From: Tsukamurella ocularis
GTDB lineage: Bacteria > Actinomycetota > Actinomycetes > Mycobacteriales > Mycobacteriaceae
Reading direction: 5' to 3'
Assembly (NCBI RefSeq): GCF_024807615.1
Contig: NZ_JANUCJ010000002.1
Location: 1,054,001-1,118,000, forward strand
DNA: 64,000 bases
Positions 44,978-54,200 of the stretch are shown one piece after another; the stretch's first letter is position 1, and each line of letters starts with the position of its first letter. The notes beneath the pieces were generated by a model. The model searched no databases. It worked only from the letters and a program-made list of their open reading frames with translations, and was not told the origin of the DNA. A program made the position numbers and the translations under genes.

Positions 44978-47173
44978 ATGACCGAGAACACCGCCGCGGC
45001 AGCGGCCGTCGACCCCGACACCGCCGCACGCCTGCTCTCCGGCGCCTACCACGATCCGCATGCGATCCTGGGCGCGCACCCCACCTCGCGGGGCACCGTG
45101 CTACGCACGCTGAAGCCGGGCGCCACTGCCGTCGCCGCTGTGATCGGCGGGGAGAGCTACCCGCTGGCGCAGCTGCAGGGCGCTCTGTGGGGCGCCGAGG
45201 TGCCGATCAGCGACCTCGCCGACTACCGGTACGAAGTGCTCTACCCGGCCGGTCCCACCGTCGTGGCCGACGGCTACCGCTTCCTGCCGACGATCGGCGA
45301 GCTCGACCAGCACCTCATCTCCGAGGGCCGGCACGAGCGGCTGTGGGACGTGCTCGGAGCGCATCTGCGCAGCTACACCACTCCCGACGGCGAGGTCTCG
45401 GGCACGTCCTTCGCGGTGTGGGCGCCGAACGCCCGCGGCGTCACCGTGATCGGCGACTTCGAGTACTGGTCCGGCGAGTCGTACCCGATGCGCACGCTCG
45501 GCTCCTCGGGCGTCTGGGAGGTCTTCGTGCCGGGCGTCGGGGACGGCGCGGCCTACAAGTTCCGGATCTTCACCGAGGGTGGCGGGACCGTCGAGAAGGC
45601 CGATCCGATGGCGCGCCGCACCGAAGTGCCCCCGGCCACCGCGTCGATCGTCACGCACAGCACTCACGAGTGGCGGGACGCCGCGTGGATCACCGAGCGG
45701 GCCAAGCAGATCCCGACCGACCGCCCCATGAGCACCTACGAGGTGCATCTGGGCTCGTGGCGGCAGGGCCTGAGCTACCTGGACCTCGCGCGCGAGCTGG
45801 CCGACTACGTCACCGAGACGGGCTTCACGCACGTCGAGCTGATGCCCGTCGCCGAGCACCCTTTCGGCGGCTCCTGGGGCTACCAGGTCACCTCGTACTA
45901 CGCACCCACGTCCCGGTTCGGTACCCCGGACGAGTTCCGCGAGTTCGTGGACGTGCTGCACGAGCGCGGGATCGGCATCATCGTGGACTGGGTGCCCGCC
46001 CACTTCCCCAAGGACGCCTGGGCGCTCGCGCGGTTCGACGGCAAGGCGCTGTACGAGCACGGCGATCCGCAGCGCGGCGAGCAGCTGGACTGGGGCACGT
46101 ACGTCTTCGACTTCGGCCGCCGCGAGGTGCGGAACTTCCTGGTGGCCAACGCCCTGTACTGGTTCGACGAGTTCCACATCGACGGCCTGCGGGTGGATGC
46201 GGTCGCCTCGATGCTCTACCTCGACTACTCGCGCCCCGAGGGCGGGTGGACCCCGAACGTCTACGGCGGCAGGGAGAACCTCGAGGCGGTGGAGTTCCTG
46301 CAGGAGATGAACGCCACCGTGCACAAGCTCTTCCCCGGCGTGGTCACCGTCGCCGAGGAGTCGACGAGCTGGCCGGGCGTCACGCGCCCGACGAACCTCG
46401 GCGGCCTCGGCTTCACCATGAAGTGGAACATGGGCTGGATGCACGACACCCTGGGCTATCTCGGGCGCGATCAGGTGCACCGCAACTTCCACCATCACGA
46501 GGTCACGTTCTCGCTGATGTACGCGTGGAGCGAGAACTTCGTGCTCCCCATCAGCCACGACGAGGTGGTGCATGGCAAGGGAACGCTGTGGACCCGGATG
46601 CCGGGCGATGCACACACCAAGGCATCCGGGGTGCGCGCCCTCCTCGCGTACATGTGGGGCCACCCCGGCAAACAGCTGCTGTTCATGGGCCAGGAGTTCG
46701 GGCAGGTCCGCGAGTGGTCGGAGGAGCGCTCCCTGGACTGGGACAGCCTCGACGGCTGGGAGGGCGAGCTGCACGCCGGGATCCAGGCGCTCACACGAGA
46801 TCTCAACGCCGCGTATCGCTCGCACCCCGCGCTGTGGAGCCAGGACACCACCCCGTCGGGCTACGAATGGGTGGACGCGAACGACTCGCAGAACAATGTG
46901 CTCAGCTTCCTGCGATGGGGCAGTGACGGTTCCGTGGTGTTGTGCCTCTACAACTTCTCCGGGCAGACCCACGAGCGCTATCGCGTGGGCGTGCCCTTCG
47001 CGGGCTCCTGGCGCGAGATCCTCAACACCGACTCCACGGACTACGAGGGCACCGGCGCCGGCAACATGGGCGGCGTCACTGCGGAGGCGCGGTCCTGGCA
47101 CGGCCGCGAGGCGTCGGCAGAGGTCGTGCTCGGCCCGAACTCCGCCCTCTGGCTGACCTTCGACGGGCAGTGA
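44978..47173 (+). CDS. glgB: GlgB, 1,4-alpha-glucan branching enzyme
   Basis: The enzyme adds alpha-1,6 branches to the glucan made by GlgE. The 731-residue product has a CBM48 region with [17 protein letters not shown], then the GH13 barrel: [18 protein letters not shown] with the nucleophile Asp, VTVAEEST with the Glu, and [22 protein letters not shown] precedes the ATG. Its stop overlaps the metallo-hydrolase start by one base. Confidence 0.95.
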   Translation: MTENTAAAAAVDPDTAARLLSGAYHDPHAILGAHPTSRGTVLRTLKPGATAVAAVIGGESYPLAQLQGALWGAEVPISDLADYRYEVLYPAGPTVVADGYRFLPTIGELDQHLISEGRHERLWDVLGAHLRSYTTPDGEVSGTSFAVWAPNARGVTVIGDFEYWSGESYPMRTLGSSGVWEVFVPGVGDGAAYKFRIFTEGGGTVEKADPMARRTEVPPATASIVTHSTHEWRDAAWITERAKQIPTDRPMSTYEVHLGSWRQGLSYLDLARELADYVTETGFTHVELMPVAEHPFGGSWGYQVTSYYAPTSRFGTPDEFREFVDVLHERGIGIIVDWVPAHFPKDAWALARFDGKALYEHGDPQRGEQLDWGTYVFDFGRREVRNFLVANALYWFDEFHIDGLRVDAVASMLYLDYSRPEGGWTPNVYGGRENLEAVEFLQEMNATVHKLFPGVVTVAEESTSWPGVTRPTNLGGLGFTMKWNMGWMHDTLGYLGRDQVHRNFHHHEVTFSLMYAWSENFVLPISHDEVVHGKGTLWTRMPGDAHTKASGVRALLAYMWGHPGKQLLFMGQEFGQVREWSEERSLDWDSLDGWEGELHAGIQALTRDLNAAYRSHPALWSQDTTPSGYEWVDANDSQNNVLSFLRWGSDGSVVLCLYNFSGQTHERYRVGVPFAGSWREILNTDSTDYEGTGAGNMGGVTAEARSWHGREASAEVVLGPNSALWLTFDGQ

Positions 47174-47913
47174 TGCGCGAGCTCGCTCCTGGCGTGTGGT
47201 TCGGCGCCGGCACGCACGTCAACTTCCTCGCCCTGGTCGACGGCGCCGACGTCACCCTCATCGACGCTGGCTGGGCCGGCGATGTGGACCGGGTAGAGGC
47301 GGAGCTGGCATCGATCGGCCGCCGCCCGCAGGACGTCCGGGCGATCCTGGTGACGCACGCGCACATCGACCACGTGGGCGGCATCGCGAAGCTGCACGAG
47401 CGGTACGGCACGCCGGTGCTTGTGCACCCGGACGAGCTGGCGCACGCCCGCGGCGAAGCGCACGAACAGGCGGCCCCGCTGGACCTGATTCCGGCCATGT
47501 GGCGGCCACGCACCTGGAAGTGGATGGCCGACGTCGCCCGCGTGGGCGTGCTGGGGCACGTGGAGATGCCCTACGCCGAGCCCTTCATGGTGCGCGCGGC
47601 CGGCGCGCCGCTGGACCTGCCGGGCGCGCCGGTGCCGGTGGCGTGCGCGGGCCACACGTCCGGGCACACCGCCTTCCTGCTCCCGGGCGGCATCGTCGCG
47701 ACGGGCGACGCGCTGGCGACCGGCCACCCCCTCTCGGGCACGACTGGACCGCAGCTACTGCCGGCGTTCTTCTCCCACGATCCTGCGGCCACGGCCGCCG
47801 CACTCGACACGATCGCCGTGCTGGACGCCGACCAGCTGGCCCCCGGACACGGCGAACCGTGGCGCGGGGACCCGGCCCAGGCCGTCGAGCTGGCGCGCGC
47901 TACTTACAGGTGA
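47173..47913 (+). CDS. MBL-fold metallo-hydrolase
   Basis: The 246-residue protein has THAHIDHVGG (HxHxDH), CAGHTSGHT, ATGDALATG and LAPGHGEP, a complete glyoxalase-II-like two-metal site. It is a generic hydrolase, not a recognised beta-lactamase. TGATG couples it to glgB. The 3' end overlaps lpqH convergently by 14 bp. A glucan-linked role is only suggested by the coupling. Confidence 0.88.
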   Translation: MRELAPGVWFGAGTHVNFLALVDGADVTLIDAGWAGDVDRVEAELASIGRRPQDVRAILVTHAHIDHVGGIAKLHERYGTPVLVHPDELAHARGEAHEQAAPLDLIPAMWRPRTWKWMADVARVGVLGHVEMPYAEPFMVRAAGAPLDLPGAPVPVACAGHTSGHTAFLLPGGIVATGDALATGHPLSGTTGPQLLPAFFSHDPAATAAALDTIAVLDADQLAPGHGEPWRGDPAQAVELARATYR

Positions 47914-48364
47914 CGACGATCTCGAAGTCCTTCGAGACCATGCCTGCCATCGGGTTCGAGATGCTGGCGCCGGACGCGGTACCGGTGATGGTGTAGCGGT
48001 CGCCGTCGACCTTGACGGTCGCCTTGCCGACGCCGGGACCGACCGCCAGGGCGGTGCCGTCGACCGTGATGCCCACCGTCTCGACCGTGGGCGGGTTGCC
48101 GTCCTTGAGGGTCGCGCCGACCCCGCCGGAGGCGCCACCGGCGCCGATCGCGAAGCGGTCACCCTGCTTCGCACAGCCCACGTTGCTGAGATCGACGCCT
48201 GTGAGGTCTTTGCCGTCGACCTTGACGACGGTCTTCGCGTCGGTGTTCGCTGATGCCGTGTTCGTGGGCGTGGAGTCCGATCCCTTGTCGGATCCCCCGC
48301 CGCAGGCGGCGAGTCCGATCGAGGCGAAGACCACCGCCGAGGCGATGACGAGGGAGCGATTCAT
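47900..48364 (-). CDS. lpqH: LpqH-family (19-kDa antigen) lipoprotein
   Basis: The 154-residue product has a lipoprotein signal ending GLAAC (Cys 21), a Ser/Thr/Asp linker, then KVDGKDL, LKDGNPPTVETVGI, GDRYTITGTASG and SNPM with KDFEIVVTC. The order and the two late Cys match the mycobacterial 19-kDa antigen, a surface TLR2 ligand. GGAGG precedes the ATG. Confidence 0.9.
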   Translation of the reverse strand: MNRSLVIASAVVFASIGLAACGGGSDKGSDSTPTNTASANTDAKTVVKVDGKDLTGVDLSNVGCAKQGDRFAIGAGGASGGVGATLKDGNPPTVETVGITVDGTALAVGPGVGKATVKVDGDRYTITGTASGASISNPMAGMVSKDFEIVVTCK

Positions 48365-48427
48365 AGCGGGCCTCCTTAGGCACGGAACCGAATTCGGGCA
48401 TTGCACCCGAATGGAGGAAAGCACACG

Positions 48428-49822
48428 TCAGCGACCGACGGGCGACTTCTCGGAGTTCGATTGCAGTTCCACCGCCGGCTCGATCCCCCAACGGGTGAGG
48501 AGGTCCTGCATGATCGGCACCGCGGTGCTGGCCCCCGGCGACGCGCCGAGCAGGCCGGCGATGGTGCCGTCGGCGCCCGTGACGAGCTCCGTCCCCTGCT
48601 GCAGCACGCCGATGCGACGAGGATCCGGAGTCACCAGCTGGGCCCGCTGGCCGGCGGGGACGAGTTCCCACTGCGCCGGATTGGCGGCGGGGTAGAACCG
48701 CTGCAACTGCGCGAACCTCGCTCGCCGGCTCGCCGCGAGCTGGGCGACGAGGTACCGAACCAGGCCGAGGTTCTGGAGTCCGGCCGCGGCGACGACGTGC
48801 AGGTTGCCGGGCCGCAGCGTGGTGAAGAAGTCGATGAGCCGGCCACGCTTGAGCAGTTTCGTGCTGAATGTGGCGTACGGGCCGAACAGGAGGTGATCGG
48901 CACCGTCGACGTACCGACGGTCCAGGTGCGGCACCGACATGGGCGGCGCGCCGATGTCGGCCTGCCCGTACACCTTCCCGTCGAGGCGGCGCGCCACTGC
49001 GGGGTCGGAGCAGCGCAGGAACGCCGCTCCGACGGGGAGCACGGCGTAGCCGCGCACTTCGGGCAACCGCGCGCTCTGCAGCAGCCGCAGTGCCTTGCCG
49101 CCCGCGCCGACGAAGACGCGCCGGGCGCGGATCTCGAAGCGCCCCTGGGGCCCACGGCCACGCAGCGTCCAGCCCGCGAGGGTGCGGCGCAGCCGCGTCA
49201 CCTCGTGGCCGAAGCGCACGTCGCCGCCGGCGTCGGTGAGGATCGCGGTGAGGCCGCGGGTCAGCGCGCCGAAGTCGACGTCAGTGCCGCCCGGGTGGCG
49301 GGTGGCAGCCATCCGGCCCCACATGGACTCGGGCCCGCGGCCCTCCATGACCAGGGGCGCCCACTGCCGAATCGTCTCGGGATTCTCGGTGTACTCCATC
49401 GCCGCAAACTCCGGGTGTGTATGCAGGGTCTCGTAGCGCCGGCGGAGGTAAGTCATGTCCCGCTCGCCGAAGACGACGTCGAGGTGGGGGGTCGGGTGCA
49501 GGAAGCCGCGGTCGAGCAGACCCGCCGCGACGAGGCCGTCCCACCAGGCGCGCGTGCGGCCGAACTGCTCGACCATCGACAGGGCCTTCGTGCCGTCGGC
49601 GGGGTCGGGCATGTAGTTGAGCTCGCAGAAGCCGCTGTGGCCGGTGCCGGCGTTGTTCCAGGGGCCGCTGCTCTCGGTGGCGAGCGCGTCGGCGCGCTCG
49701 AGCAGCAGGATCCGCCACTCGGGCCGCTCCTGCGCGAGCATCGCGCCGAGCGTCGCGGACATGATGCCGCCGCCGATCAGGACGACGTCGGCGTCGAATC
49801 CCGGGGTGGAGTGGGTGACCAT
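48428..49822 (-). CDS. mqo: Malate:quinone oxidoreductase
   Basis: This membrane-associated FAD enzyme oxidises malate and passes electrons to quinone in the TCA cycle. The 464-residue product has VVLIGGGIMSATLGAML for FAD binding, GPWNNAGTGHSGFCELNY, DVDFGALTR and GASPGASTAVPIM near the C terminus, all typical. It is slightly shorter than the usual 490-500. AGAGGAGG precedes the ATG. It is divergent from a lysR gene across 88 bp. Confidence 0.95.
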   Translation of the reverse strand: MVTHSTPGFDADVVLIGGGIMSATLGAMLAQERPEWRILLLERADALATESSGPWNNAGTGHSGFCELNYMPDPADGTKALSMVEQFGRTRAWWDGLVAAGLLDRGFLHPTPHLDVVFGERDMTYLRRRYETLHTHPEFAAMEYTENPETIRQWAPLVMEGRGPESMWGRMAATRHPGGTDVDFGALTRGLTAILTDAGGDVRFGHEVTRLRRTLAGWTLRGRGPQGRFEIRARRVFVGAGGKALRLLQSARLPEVRGYAVLPVGAAFLRCSDPAVARRLDGKVYGQADIGAPPMSVPHLDRRYVDGADHLLFGPYATFSTKLLKRGRLIDFFTTLRPGNLHVVAAAGLQNLGLVRYLVAQLAASRRARFAQLQRFYPAANPAQWELVPAGQRAQLVTPDPRRIGVLQQGTELVTGADGTIAGLLGASPGASTAVPIMQDLLTRWGIEPAVELQSNSEKSPVGR

Positions 49823-49869
49823 CGGATCCTCCTCTAGGTGGGTTCGGCACCAGCATCGAACGTAAGGCA

Positions 49870-49886
49870 TTCATCCGTCCAATGAA
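49870..49886. promoter_or_regulatory. LysR-type operator between mqo and lysR
   Basis: TTCAT-N7-ATGAA is a perfect 5-bp inverted repeat in the divergent gap. It is the probable binding site of the adjacent LysR protein. Confidence 0.45.
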
Positions 49887-49898
49887 ATTTTGCGGAGA

Positions 49899-49904
49899 TA
49901 TGAT
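49899..49904 (+). promoter_or_regulatory. -10 box for lysR (leaderless)
   Basis: TATGAT, close to consensus, lies 6 nt before ATG at 49911. Confidence 0.55.
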
Positions 49905-49910
49905 CCGAAT

Positions 49911-50798
49911 ATGGATCAATGGCTGAGCCTGTTCGCGCCGCAGTTGCAGGCGCTCGCCGCCCTCGCGGCGCACGGCGGGCACATGACCCGCGCCGCGGCC
50001 ACGCTCGGCATCCCCCAGTCGTCGATGAGTCGCCGGATCCACGCCCTCGAGGCCGATCTGCGGACCCCGCTGCTCGTCCACGCCGGGCGCACCGTGCGCC
50101 TGACCGCCGCGGGCGAGGACCTGGCCCGGCGGATCCGGGATCCACTGCGCGAGCTCGGCCTCGCGATCGACGCGGTGGTGGGCGAGGGCGACGGCGAACA
50201 CGGCACCGTACGGTTCGGCTTCCCGCTCACCATGGGTTCGGGTCGCCTACCGGACCTGCTCTCCGCCTTCCGTCGCGCGCACCCCGGGATCACCGTGACG
50301 CTCAAGCAGGGGCACGGGTCGGAGCTCGTCCGCGAGATCGAGGCAGGAGCCCTGGACCTCGCGGTGATCATCCCGCCGCCGGAGCGGCTGCCGCACACCG
50401 TGATCGGATCCCAGGAGATCCTGGCCGCACTCCCCCGCACTCACCCGCTCGCCGCGGAGAAGCAGATCCGTCTGGCGCAGCTGCAGTCCGACACCTTCAT
50501 CGCCAATCCGCCCGACTACCACCTGCGAGGCAGCACCGAGCGCTGGTGCGCGGCAGCCGGATTCACGCCCGCGATCGCCGTCGAGGTCACCGAGTTCGCG
50601 ACCATCCGCGAGCTCATCGCCCGAGGGCTCGGCGTTGCCCTGCTCCCGCACGACGACCGCGCACCGTCGGACGTGGCGGAAGTGCCGCTGACGGGCGAGT
50701 ACAGCCGCGCCGTCGCTGTGGCCCGTGCGACGACCACCCTTGCGCCGGCCACCCGACACCTGCACGACTTCATCCTCGACACCGCCGAGACGGGGTGA
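49911..50798 (+). CDS. LysR-family regulator, divergent from mqo
   Basis: The product is 295 residues. The HTH is at about 18-37 (AAHGGHMTRAAATLGIPQSS) with SMSRRIHALEADL. The effector domain follows. It begins 88 bp from mqo with a LysR-type palindrome between, so it probably controls mqo in response to a carboxylate; the ligand is inferred. Confidence 0.88.
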   Translation: MDQWLSLFAPQLQALAALAAHGGHMTRAAATLGIPQSSMSRRIHALEADLRTPLLVHAGRTVRLTAAGEDLARRIRDPLRELGLAIDAVVGEGDGEHGTVRFGFPLTMGSGRLPDLLSAFRRAHPGITVTLKQGHGSELVREIEAGALDLAVIIPPPERLPHTVIGSQEILAALPRTHPLAAEKQIRLAQLQSDTFIANPPDYHLRGSTERWCAAAGFTPAIAVEVTEFATIRELIARGLGVALLPHDDRAPSDVAEVPLTGEYSRAVAVARATTTLAPATRHLHDFILDTAETG

Positions 50799-50826
50799 TC
50801 AGCGGACGACGCCCGGCGCGGACCGC

Positions 50827-52245
50827 CTACAGCAGGAGCTTCTTCTGTACCTTGCCCATCGGGTTGCGCGGGAGGTCGTCGACGAAGCGGATCTCGCGGG
50901 GCCGCTTGTGCTTCGACAGCGTCTCCCCCACGAACTCGACGATCGCGGCGGCTGCCGCGTCGTCGCAGGGGCCGTCGGCGACGAGGAAGGCGACGAGGCG
51001 CTGCCCGAGATCGTCGTCGGGCAGCCCCACGACGGCCGCCTCGCGAACGTCCGGGTGGCCGAGCAGCGCGGCCTCGATCTCGCCGGCGCCGACGCGGAAA
51101 CCGCCGGTCTTGATGAGATCGGTCGAGGCGCGGCCGACGATGCGGTGGAAGCCCGTGCCGTCGATCACCGCGACGTCGCCGGTATCGAACCAGCCGTCGC
51201 CCACCCAGGACTCGGCCGTCGCGTCGGGGCGATTCAGGTACTTCGTTCCGACCATCGGGCCACGGATCTGCAGGGCGCCGATCGACTCGCCGTCGTGCGG
51301 TGCCGCGTCGCCCGATTCCGCGATGATCCGCGACTCGACGCCCGTGATCGGCGCGCCGACCCAACCGGGGCGGCGCTCGCCGTCGACGCGGGCGCTGACG
51401 GTGATGAGAGTCTCCGTCATGCCGTAGCGCTCGATGATCTCGTGGCCCGTGAGCTCGCGGATGCGCTCGAAGACGGGCGCGGGCAGCGGCGCGCTGCCGG
51501 AGATCAACAGCCGCGCCTCGCGCAACGCCGCAGCGGATTCCGGATCGCGCGCGATGCGCGACCACACGGTGGGCACGCCGAAGTACATGGTGCCGCCCGC
51601 GGCCGCGTAGGCCTCGGGCGTAGGCCTCCCGGTGTGCACCAGCGGGCTGCCCACGCGCAGCGGGCCGAGGACGCCGAGGATGAGGCCGTGCACGTGGAAC
51701 AGCGGGAGGCCGTGCACCAGGGTGTCGTTCGCGGTCCAGCCCCAGGCGTCCACGAGGCCGTCGATGCACGCGGCGATGGCCTCTCGGCGGATGGGGACGC
51801 CCTTCGGCGCACCCGTCGTGCCCGAGGTGTACATGAGCAGCGCGGTCGCGGCCGCGGGCGGCTCGGGCAGCGCGTGCCAACCCCGGGCGTGCTCACGGAC
51901 GGGGACCGCGGGCAGTCCATGCGGGTCCTGCGGGGTCACGCCGAGCCACGCCTGCGCGCCCGAATCGACGAGCACATGGGCGATCTCGGTGGTCCCTGAG
52001 TCCGGCGGGACGGGCACCACCGGAACGCCGGCGCGGATGCCGCCGACGATCGCGATCACGGTGGCGAGCGTCGGCTCGGCCCACACCGCGACGGGGCCGC
52101 GCACGCCGAGTCCGCCCAGGCGCTCGGCGACCGCCGTGGTGGCCCCGATGAGCTCGGTCCGGGTCAGGGTGCGGCCCCCGACGGTGACGGCCGGCTCACC
52201 GTCGGAGCCGGGCGGGACGGGCGTGACCGTGTGCGGCAGCAGCAT
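50827..52245 (-). CDS. fadD36: Acyl-CoA synthetase, FadD36-like
   Basis: The 472-residue ANL enzyme has LLMYTSGTTGAPKGVPI (P-loop near residue 140), ERYGMTET (A5), WFDTGDVA (A7), and PRNPMGKVQKK with the catalytic Lys. The short N terminus and overall length match mycobacterial FadD36 (Rv1193). Substrate chain length cannot be read. ATG lies 6 nt after TATTCT (52252-52257), so it is probably leaderless. Confidence 0.85.
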   Translation of the reverse strand: MLLPHTVTPVPPGSDGEPAVTVGGRTLTRTELIGATTAVAERLGGLGVRGPVAVWAEPTLATVIAIVGGIRAGVPVVPVPPDSGTTEIAHVLVDSGAQAWLGVTPQDPHGLPAVPVREHARGWHALPEPPAAATALLMYTSGTTGAPKGVPIRREAIAACIDGLVDAWGWTANDTLVHGLPLFHVHGLILGVLGPLRVGSPLVHTGRPTPEAYAAAGGTMYFGVPTVWSRIARDPESAAALREARLLISGSAPLPAPVFERIRELTGHEIIERYGMTETLITVSARVDGERRPGWVGAPITGVESRIIAESGDAAPHDGESIGALQIRGPMVGTKYLNRPDATAESWVGDGWFDTGDVAVIDGTGFHRIVGRASTDLIKTGGFRVGAGEIEAALLGHPDVREAAVVGLPDDDLGQRLVAFLVADGPCDDAAAAAIVEFVGETLSKHKRPREIRFVDDLPRNPMGKVQKKLLL

Positions 52246-52251
52246 GGCCCC

Positions 52252-52257
52252 AGAATA
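52252..52257 (-). promoter_or_regulatory. -10 box for fadD36 (leaderless)
   Basis: TATTCT lies 6 nt before ATG at 52245 on the minus strand, in the 29-bp gap after the esterase stop. Confidence 0.5.
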
Positions 52258-52274
52258 TGCCGCGCGGCGCCCGG

Positions 52275-53234
52275 TCAGGCGGCGCGGTACTGCAGGCGCG
52301 CGTCGAACGCCGCGTTGAGGAAGAGCGTGGTGATCTGGACGGCCTGCGCACTCTCGGGCGTCACGCCCGCGAGCACGGGGAAGGCGTGTACGCCGCCCTC
52401 GTAGAGGTGCAGGTCGCAGGGCTTGCCGGCGCGGTCGAGGCGCTCGTGCAGGCGCTCGGCGTCGACGCGCAGCATCTCGTCGGTGCAGGCGATGACGAGC
52501 GCCGGCGGGAACGCCGCGGGCTCGATCTCGGTGGCGTCGTCGTGGCCGCGGAACGCGATCGGGCCGCGGTCGAAGAAGCCACGCAGCCCGGCGAGCTTGC
52601 CCGCGGTGAGATACGCGTCGTCGATGTCGTGCCGCGGGTCGTCGTCGATGACGGTGGGCGTGAGCAGCGGCGAGAAACCGAAGTAGGCGGCCGGGGTGGG
52701 CACCGCGTCGAGGTAGGCGAGCTCCACCACCTTCGCCGAGATGTAGCCGCCCGCGGAATCGCCGCCCACCGCGACCTGCTGGTACCGGCCGGAGTCCGTG
52801 ACCGCCCGGAACACGCGGTAGCCGTCGTCGACGGACGTGCCGACGCCCACGTCGGGCAGCTGACGGTAGTCCACGTTGAAGACGGTGACACCCAGGGTGC
52901 GCGCGAGCGCCGCCGCCACGCGGCGATGGGTGCCGGGCCCGCCCGCGAGGAAGGCGCCGCCGTGGTAGTAGCAGATCGCGACGTCGGGCCGCAGATCGCC
53001 CGCGGTCGGCACGAGCCGCTCCACGGGGACGCCGGCGAGCTCGATCCGCTCCACCTCGACGTCGTTCGGGGTCCATCCGATGAGGTTCGCCAGTCCCTCG
53101 CCCAGGGCGAGCGGGGCGAACGACCAGGCCCGCACCGGGTACAGCGCGATCAGGGGCTTGAGCAGCAGCCGCGCCCCCGCGATCGCCAGCGCCGACTGGG
53201 CGCTCACACCGCGGTGTTCGGTGACCGACATCAT
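52275..53234 (-). CDS. Alpha/beta hydrolase, hormone-sensitive-lipase family
   Basis: The 319-residue esterase/lipase has YYHGGAFLAGGPGTHRR (HGG oxyanion loop near residue 90), VGGDSAGGYIS (nucleophile Ser), CTDEMLRVD (Asp) and GGVHAFPV (His). There is no clear signal peptide. Two tandem ATGs follow GAGGAG; the first is used. It probably shares lipid-degrading work with fadD36 downstream, but each has its own promoter. Confidence 0.88.
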   Translation of the reverse strand: MMSVTEHRGVSAQSALAIAGARLLLKPLIALYPVRAWSFAPLALGEGLANLIGWTPNDVEVERIELAGVPVERLVPTAGDLRPDVAICYYHGGAFLAGGPGTHRRVAAALARTLGVTVFNVDYRQLPDVGVGTSVDDGYRVFRAVTDSGRYQQVAVGGDSAGGYISAKVVELAYLDAVPTPAAYFGFSPLLTPTVIDDDPRHDIDDAYLTAGKLAGLRGFFDRGPIAFRGHDDATEIEPAAFPPALVIACTDEMLRVDAERLHERLDRAGKPCDLHLYEGGVHAFPVLAGVTPESAQAVQITTLFLNAAFDARLQYRAA

Positions 53235-53248
53235 CGTCTCCTCTCGTC

Positions 53249-53265
53249 CGGCCCCGACGGGGCCG
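53249..53265. promoter_or_regulatory. Palindrome in the esterase leader
   Basis: CGGCCCCG-A-CGGGGCCG lies just upstream of the GAGGAG of the esterase gene, and AACCGGTT (53271-53278) lies further upstream. TAGTCT upstream (about 53282-53287) could be the -10. A stem here might limit ribosome access. Confidence 0.4.
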
Positions 53266-53384
53266 AACAGAACCGGTTCAGACTAGGCCGATGCCACCGA
53301 TAGATCCAGTGAATCGGGCTATCACCACTCCCGGCGTGTCCCGGTCGACGAGCCCCCGACGGTCATGACGCACGTCACGCGCGG

Positions 53385-54200
53385 TCAGCCGGAGATCCCC
53401 GTCCGTTCCACTCCGGCGGCGATCCAACGTTGCGCTACCAGGAAGAACGCCAGCAAGGGGGCGATCGATACCACGGCGGCCGCGAACATCGCGGGCACGT
53501 TCACCGACTGCGCCGTGATGTAGCTCGACAGCACCAATTGGACGGTCCACGACTGCGGATCCTGACCGATCACCAGCGGCCAGAGGAACGCGTTCCAACT
53601 CCCGACGAAGGTGATCGTCGCGACCGCCGCCGTCACCGCTCCCGCCCCGGGCAGCGCGACCGCGAGGAATACTCGGACGGGCCCGGCACCGTCGAGCACA
53701 GCGGCCTCCTCGAGCTCCCGGGGAAGACCGAGGAAGTGCTGCCGGAACAGGAAGACCGCGGTCGCCTGGAACAGGCCGGGCACGACCAGCCCCTGCAGCG
53801 ACGACACCCAACCCAGCGTGGAGACCATGACGAACGTCGGGACGAAGGTCACGGCGGCGGGGACGAGCAGGGTCGCGAGCACGACGACGAAGACCTTGTC
53901 GGCGTACACCACCCGGATCCGAGCGAAGGCGTACCCGGCGGGCAGCGCGACGACGACGGTTCCCGCGGTCTGCAGCACGGCCACCGTCGTCGAGTTGAGC
54001 AGCGCCCGAGCGAGCGGGCGGGCATCGTCGGCGAAGATCTGCCGGAAGGCCGCGCCGTCAACGCGACGCGGCAGCCAGTCCCCCGTCGCGACGTCCATCG
54101 GCGTGCCGACCGCGCCGCGCGCCAGCAGGTACAGCGGCAGCAGGAAGAGGGCCGCGAGGCCGATCAGCAGGACGTACCGCCCCGCGCGGGCCGCGCTCAC
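53385..54200 (-). CDS. ABC sugar transporter permease (MalG type)
   Basis: The 271-residue inner-membrane protein has six helices. LEEAAVLDGAGPVRVF is the EAA motif that contacts the ATPase. The GTG start overlaps the MalF-type stop as GTGA. It is the last gene of a binding protein-permease-permease operon with no ATPase gene. Confidence 0.92.
   Translation of the reverse strand: MSAARAGRYVLLIGLAALFLLPLYLLARGAVGTPMDVATGDWLPRRVDGAAFRQIFADDARPLARALLNSTTVAVLQTAGTVVVALPAGYAFARIRVVYADKVFVVVLATLLVPAAVTFVPTFVMVSTLGWVSSLQGLVVPGLFQATAVFLFRQHFLGLPRELEEAAVLDGAGPVRVFLAVALPGAGAVTAAVATITFVGSWNAFLWPLVIGQDPQSWTVQLVLSSYITAQSVNVPAMFAAAVVSIAPLLAFFLVAQRWIAAGVERTGISG

Noticed and set aside
40407-45029. 1540-codon minus-strand ORF across dinG and glgE
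   Set aside because: Both genes beneath it have complete catalytic motifs. The ORF is Arg/Gly/Val-rich with no domain.
47173-47913. Beta-lactam resistance gene
   Set aside because: The HxHxDH fold is shared by many hydrolases. There is no signal peptide and the gene is coupled to glgB.
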